Assembly (NCBI RefSeq): GCF_005796225.1
Contig: NZ_VAHO01000006.1
Location: 124,001 to 188,000 of the forward strand
Direction: 5' to 3'
Length of the DNA: 64,000 bases
Source of the DNA: Pseudarthrobacter sp. NamE5
GTDB taxonomy: Bacteria > Actinomycetota > Actinomycetes > Actinomycetales > Micrococcaceae
Shown in pieces: positions 59,826-64,000 of this stretch. Under the pieces are notes generated by a model. That model was not told the origin of the DNA and made no database searches. It worked only from the letters and a program-made list of their open reading frames with translations. The position numbers and the translations under genes are program-made. The number at the start of each line of letters is the position of its first letter. Positions within the stretch are counted from its first letter, which is position 1.

Positions 59826-60220
59826 GCCCCTATCATCCATTCGGAAGCAACCGTGGGCAATGGCCTCACAGCGCGCCCGGCGGGCCCGATTCGCATCTGG
59901 CGCCGATTTCCGGCATACTAGATGAGTTGTTCAAGCGCTTCTTCGCGTCCCGATCCGGATAATGCCGGGTGCCAGGGTCCAAGTTGAAGACCAAACATAA
60001 CCCACTCCCCTGGAATAGCGGATTTGTACGCGTGCCAAGCGCGACACGCCCGACCGCGGGGGTCGGTTGCGCCGGCAAGGTGAGGAACCCGGATTTTCCG
60101 GATTCAGTTTGTGCGGCGGATGGTGGTTACGACCTCAATTGCTTCGGCAGCCATACAACGAGTAAGTGAACAGGGCAGCCCTAACCAGGGGAAGCACAGA
60201 CTGAAAGAGAGTCAGGCGAC
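59826..60220 (+). promoter_or_regulatory. S10 operon leader region
   Basis: 395 nt without a gene. It holds a possible promoter TTCGCA (59890-59895), 18 nt, CATACT (59914-59919), and two small hairpins (CGACC/GGTCG at 60051-60065 and GAACCCGGA..TCCGGATTC near 60084-60104). I cannot assign an L4-leader from sequence. Confidence 0.4.
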
Positions 60221-60529
60221 ATGGCGGGACAAAAAATCCGCATCCGGCTGAAGTCATACGACCACGAGGTCATTGACGTTTCAGCACGGAAGATCGTTGA
60301 GACGGTCACGCGCGCAGGCGCAACGGTAGTCGGCCCCGTGCCGCTGCCCACGGAGAAGAACGTTTACTGCGTGATCCGCTCTCCGCACAAGTACAAGGAC
60401 AGCCGCGAGCACTTCGAAATGCGCACGCACAAGCGTCTTATCGACATCATCGATCCCACGCCGAAGGCTGTTGACTCGCTCATGCGTCTCGACCTGCCGG
60501 CAGACGTGAACATCGAAATCAAGCTGTAG
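60221..60529 (+). CDS. rpsJ: 30S ribosomal protein S10
   Basis: 102 aa, also the NusE antitermination factor. [28 protein letters not shown] and [19 protein letters not shown] are diagnostic. ATG; first gene of the S10 operon. Confidence 0.98.
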
Positions 60530-60546
60530 GGAGGTGCTGAGAAACT

Positions 60547-61197
60547 ATGACCGCAACCCGTAACGTAAAGGGCCTGCTGGGCACGAAGCTCGGCATGACC
60601 CAGGTCTGGGACGAGAACAACAAGCTCATCCCCGTCACTGTGGTCCAGGCAGATTCGAACGTCATCACCCAGCTGCGCAACGCAGAAGCTGATGGCTATG
60701 TCGCCGTTCAGATCGGCTACGGCCAGATCGATCCCCGCAAGGTCACCAAGCCGCTGGCTGGTCACTTTGAAAAGGCAGGCGTTACGCCTCGCCGCCACGT
60801 CGTCGAACTCCGTACCGCAGATGCTGCCGAGTACGAGCTGGGCCAGGAGCTCTCCGTAGAGGTCTTCGAAGCCGGACAGAAGATCGACGTCATCGGCACC
60901 ACCAAGGGTAAGGGCTTCGCCGGTGTAATGAAGCGTCACGGCTTCCACGGCGTTGGAGCTTCCCACGGTGCCCACAAGAACCACCGTAAGCCCGGTTCAA
61001 TCGGTGGCGCATCCACCCCGAGCCGCGTCTTCAAGGGCATGAAAATGGCCGGCCGCATGGGCGCCGTCCGTCACACCACGCTGAACCTCACGGTCCACGC
61101 GGTTGACGTCGAGAAGTCGCTGCTCCTTATCAAGGGTGCCGTTCCCGGTGCCCGCGGCCAGGTCGTACTCGTACGCACCGCCGTGAAGGGAGCCTAG
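60547..61197 (+). CDS. rplC: 50S ribosomal protein L3
   Basis: 216 aa, binds near the 23S 3' end and reaches the peptidyl-transferase centre. [14 protein letters not shown] and [27 protein letters not shown] centre loop. ATG at 60547, 17 nt after rpsJ, with GGGAGG upstream. Confidence 0.98.
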   Translation: MTATRNVKGLLGTKLGMTQVWDENNKLIPVTVVQADSNVITQLRNAEADGYVAVQIGYGQIDPRKVTKPLAGHFEKAGVTPRRHVVELRTADAAEYELGQELSVEVFEAGQKIDVIGTTKGKGFAGVMKRHGFHGVGASHGAHKNHRKPGSIGGASTPSRVFKGMKMAGRMGAVRHTTLNLTVHAVDVEKSLLLIKGAVPGARGQVVLVRTAVKGA

Positions 61198-61201
61198 TCC
61201 A

Positions 61202-61822
61202 ATGGCTAACACTGTCCAGGTTGACCTGCCTGCAGAGATCTTCGACGTCCAGACCAACGTGCCGCTGCTGCACCAGGTCGTCGTTGCACAGCTCGCTGCT
61301 GCTCGCCAGGGTACCCACAAGACCAAGACCCGCGCTGAAGTTTCCGGTGCAGGACGCAAGCCGTTCAAGCAGAAGGGCACCGGCCGCGCCCGCCAGGGTT
61401 CAATCCGTGCTCCGCACATGACCGGCGGTGGCGTTGTCCACGGTCCCACCCCGCGTGACTACAGCCAGCGCACCCCCAAGAAGATGATTGCTGCTGCACT
61501 GCGCGGCGCACTCTCTGACCGGGCCCGCAACGGACGCATCCACGTTGTCGCCGACCTGGTTGAAGGCACCAAGCCCTCCGCCAAGACTGCACTGGCAACC
61601 CTGCGTGGCGTTTCCGACCGCAAGAACCTGCTGGTCGTCATCGAGCGTGACAACGATGTTGCTGCACTGTCTGTGCGCAACCTCGCCGGCGTTCACGTTC
61701 TGTACGCAGACCAGCTGAACACCTACGACGTTCTCGTGTCTGATGACGTTGTCTTCACCAAGGCTGCCTACGACGCATTCGTTGCCGCCAAGGCAGCTAA
61801 GAACGAGGAGGATGCCAAGTGA
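61202..61822 (+). CDS. rplD: 50S ribosomal protein L4
   Basis: 206 aa lining the exit tunnel; in E. coli autogenous regulator of this operon. [19 protein letters not shown] and [19 protein letters not shown] 4 nt after rplC stop. Confidence 0.98.
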   Translation: MANTVQVDLPAEIFDVQTNVPLLHQVVVAQLAAARQGTHKTKTRAEVSGAGRKPFKQKGTGRARQGSIRAPHMTGGGVVHGPTPRDYSQRTPKKMIAAALRGALSDRARNGRIHVVADLVEGTKPSAKTALATLRGVSDRKNLLVVIERDNDVAALSVRNLAGVHVLYADQLNTYDVLVSDDVVFTKAAYDAFVAAKAAKNEEDAK

Positions 61823-62124
61823 GTGCAGCCACCATCAAGGATCCCCGCGACGTCGTGCTTGCACCCGTCGTGTCCGAAAAGAGCTACGGCCTGATCGATG
61901 AGGGCAAGTACACCTTCCTGGTGGACCCCCGTTCGAACAAGACCGAGATCAAGCTGGCCGTGGAGAAAATCTTCTCCGTCAAGGTCGAATCGATCAACAC
62001 CATCAACCGTGCCGGTAAGCGCAAGCGCACCAAATTCGGATGGGGTACCCGCAAGAACACCAAGCGTGCGATTGTCACCCTCAAAGAAGGCACCATCGAC
62101 ATCTTCGGCGGTCCGCTCGCGTAG
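61819..62124 (+). CDS. rplW: 50S ribosomal protein L23
   Basis: 101 aa near the tunnel exit, docking site of trigger factor and [22 protein letters not shown]. The GTG overlaps the rplD stop (GTGA). Confidence 0.98.
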   Translation: MSAATIKDPRDVVLAPVVSEKSYGLIDEGKYTFLVDPRSNKTEIKLAVEKIFSVKVESINTINRAGKRKRTKFGWGTRKNTKRAIVTLKEGTIDIFGGPLA

Positions 62125-62153
62125 CGGAGACCACTTTAACGAGGAAATAAATT

Positions 62154-62993
62154 ATGGGAATCCGTAAGTACAAGCCGACTACCCCGGGCCGTCGTGGCTC
62201 GAGCGTAGCGGACTTCATCGAAATCACGCGGTCGACGCCGGAAAAGTCGTTGGTACGTCCGCTGCCCAAAAAGGGCGGCCGTAACAACACCGGTAAGATC
62301 ACCACCCGTCACAAGGGTGGCGGACACAAGCGCCAGTACCGTCTGATCGACTTCCGTCGCCACGACAAGGACGGCGTTGACGCCCGCGTTGCAGAAATTG
62401 AGTACGATCCGAACCGTACGGCCCGCATCGCGCTCCTGCACTACGTTGATGGCACCAAGCGTTACATCATCGCCCCCAACAAGCTGTCCCAGGGTGACTT
62501 CGTTGAGGCTGGCCCCAACGCTGACATCAAGCCGGGCAACAACCTGCCCCTGCGCAACATCCCCGTGGGTACCGTTATCCACGCGGTTGAACTGCGTCCG
62601 GGCGGCGGCGCCAAGATGGCCCGCTCCGCAGGTGCCTCTGTTCAGCTCGTTGCCAAGGAAGGCCGCTTCGCCCAGCTGCGTCTGCCTTCCGGCGAAATCC
62701 GCAACGTCGACGTGCGCTGCCGCGCAACCGTCGGCGAGGTCGGCAACGCCGAGCAGTCGAACATCAACTGGGGCAAGGCCGGCCGCATGCGGTGGAAGGG
62801 CGTCCGCCCGACCGTCCGTGGTGTCGCCATGAACCCGGTTGACCACCCGCACGGTGGTGGTGAGGGTAAGACGTCCGGTGGACGTAACCCCGTCAACCCC
62901 AACGGTCAGCGGGAAGGCCGCACGCGCCGCCCCAACAAAGAGAGCGACAAGCTTATTGTGCGTCGCCGTCGTACTGGCAAGAACAAGCGATAG
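62154..62993 (+). CDS. rplB: 50S ribosomal protein L2
   Basis: 279 aa, needed for subunit association and peptidyl transfer. [17 protein letters not shown] at the start; [17 protein letters not shown] and [13 protein letters not shown] at the end. ATG with GAGGAAATAA upstream. Confidence 0.99.
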   Translation: MGIRKYKPTTPGRRGSSVADFIEITRSTPEKSLVRPLPKKGGRNNTGKITTRHKGGGHKRQYRLIDFRRHDKDGVDARVAEIEYDPNRTARIALLHYVDGTKRYIIAPNKLSQGDFVEAGPNADIKPGNNLPLRNIPVGTVIHAVELRPGGGAKMARSAGASVQLVAKEGRFAQLRLPSGEIRNVDVRCRATVGEVGNAEQSNINWGKAGRMRWKGVRPTVRGVAMNPVDHPHGGGEGKTSGGRNPVNPNGQREGRTRRPNKESDKLIVRRRRTGKNKR

Positions 62994-63005
62994 GAGCCTG
63001 GACAC

Positions 63006-63287
63006 ATGCCACGCAGCCTGAAAAAAGGTCCTTTCGTCGACCAGCACCTCTTTGTGAAGGTAGCCAGGGAAAACGAAAAGGGCACCAAGAACGTCATCAA
63101 GACCTGGTCCCGCCGTTCGATGATCATTCCCGACATGCTCGGACACACGATCGCCGTACACGACGGACGCAAGCACATTCCGGTGTTTGTCACTGAGTCG
63201 ATGGTCGGGCACAAGCTCGGCGAATTCGCTCCTACGCGGACATTCCGCGGCCATGTCAAGGACGACCGTAAGGGCAAGCGCCGCTAG
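63006..63287 (+). CDS. rpsS: 30S ribosomal protein S19
   Basis: 93 aa, binds 16S with S13. [18 protein letters not shown] and [19 protein letters not shown] with GGAGCC upstream. Confidence 0.99.
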   Translation: MPRSLKKGPFVDQHLFVKVARENEKGTKNVIKTWSRRSMIIPDMLGHTIAVHDGRKHIPVFVTESMVGHKLGEFAPTRTFRGHVKDDRKGKRR

Positions 63288-63325
63288 GCGCCTGCACCTG
63301 CGTCAAAGACGAGAGAAGGAAAGCA

Positions 63326-63691
63326 ATGGAAGCCAAGGCAATTGCGCGCCACATCCGCGTAACGCCTATGAAGGCCCGGCGCGTCGTCAACCTTGTTCGT
63401 GGTTTGCAAGCGAATGAGGCTCTGGCAATTCTGAAGTTTGCCCCCCAGGCAGCTTCGGAGCCGGTATTCAAGGTAGTACAGTCGGCAATCTCCAACGCCC
63501 GGGTCCTCGCGGACCGTGACGGCGTGGCGTTTGACGAAGGTGACCTCATCATCAGCGAAGCGTTTGTTGATGAAGGCCCGACCATGAAGCGGTTCCAGCC
63601 GCGCGCCCAGGGTCGTGCATTTCAGATCAAGAAGCGCACCAGCCACATCACCGTGGTAGTCGCTACCCCGGAGAAAGAGGAGGCTCGCTAA
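63326..63691 (+). CDS. rplV: 50S ribosomal protein L22
   Basis: 121 aa, lines the exit tunnel; its loop is a macrolide-resistance site. [20 protein letters not shown] and [19 protein letters not shown] with AAGGAAAG. Confidence 0.98.
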   Translation: MEAKAIARHIRVTPMKARRVVNLVRGLQANEALAILKFAPQAASEPVFKVVQSAISNARVLADRDGVAFDEGDLIISEAFVDEGPTMKRFQPRAQGRAFQIKKRTSHITVVVATPEKEEAR

Positions 63692-64000
63692 GTGGGACAG
63701 AAAGTAAACCCGCACGGGTTCCGACTCGGCATCACCACCGATCACGTATCGCACTGGTTCGCTGACAGCACCAAGGCCGGCCAGCGGTACAAGGACTTCG
63801 TTCGCGAAGACATCCGCATCCGCCAGCTCATGTCCACGGGCATGGAGCGTGCCGGTATCGCCAAGGTTGAGATCGAGCGCACCCGTGACCGCGTCCGCGT
63901 GGACATCCACACGGCCCGTCCCGGCATCGTCATCGGCCGCCGTGGAGCTGAAGCAGACCGCATCCGCGGCGAGCTCGAAAAGCTCACCGGCAAGCAGGTC
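63692..64000 (+). CDS. rpsC: 30S ribosomal protein S3 (3' truncated by window)
   Basis: First 103 residues of S3, mRNA-entry protein. [19 protein letters not shown] and the KH domain start [23 protein letters not shown] at 63692 directly after the rplV stop, with AGAGGAGG upstream. Runs off the right edge. Confidence 0.98.
   Translation, partial: MGQKVNPHGFRLGITTDHVSHWFADSTKAGQRYKDFVREDIRIRQLMSTGMERAGIAKVEIERTRDRVRVDIHTARPGIVIGRRGAEADRIRGELEKLTGKQV

Overview
The window is a contiguous 64 kb piece of a high-GC actinobacterial chromosome, most likely Arthrobacter/Pseudarthrobacter (Micrococcaceae). The clues are the RpoB, RpoC and ribosomal protein sequences, mycothiol synthase (mshD), the gene orders tRNA-Trp/secE/nusG/rplK/rplA, rplJ/rplL, rpoB/rpoC, rpsL/rpsG/fusA/tuf and the S10 operon, GTG/TTG starts, and many genes that appear leaderless (TANNNT about 6 nt before the start codon). 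Species cannot be fixed from the sequence alone.

Layout. 1-5040: end of an alpha-glucoside ABC transporter operon (two permeases) with two paralogous GH13 alpha-glucosidases, the second with its own promoter and a palindromic operator candidate. 5100-13260: aldo/keto reductase, CitE-like lyase, DUF2797 protein, small membrane protein, HadA/HadB-like dehydratase pair, a secreted trypsin-like protease, murB, a membrane protein and an AlkZ-like glycosylase. 13430-23640, mostly minus strand: asd, a three-gene WXG100/EspG-like cassette, thyA-folA, ppk-mutT1, mshD and a GlnR-like regulator. 23980-30470: membrane proteins, nitrobindin, YgfZ, ankyrin protein, MFS exporter, GNAT, pfkA. 30560-35010: a divergent PspC/LiaF-like envelope-stress locus with histidine kinase and LuxR-type regulator. 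35190-36410: aspartate aminotransferase.

36570-64000 is the translation/transcription core: tRNA-Trp, secE, nusG, rplK, rplA, then an insertion of two double-GNAT paralogues; rplJ-rplL with an attenuator-bearing leader; a YbaK/thiolase pair on the opposite strand; rpoB-rpoC; the str operon; a small membrane protein and a GH1 beta-glucosidase; and the S10 operon up to a truncated rpsC.

No insertion sequence, prophage, integrase, CRISPR array or rRNA gene was seen. The least ordinary items are the WXG/EspG-like cassette, the PspC/LiaF locus with a shared inverted repeat, two intergenic palindromic repeat families (one sits in two convergent gaps), a hairpin that would mask the start codon of the DUF2797 gene, the TTTAG/CTAAA operator candidate, and the widespread leaderless promoter pattern.
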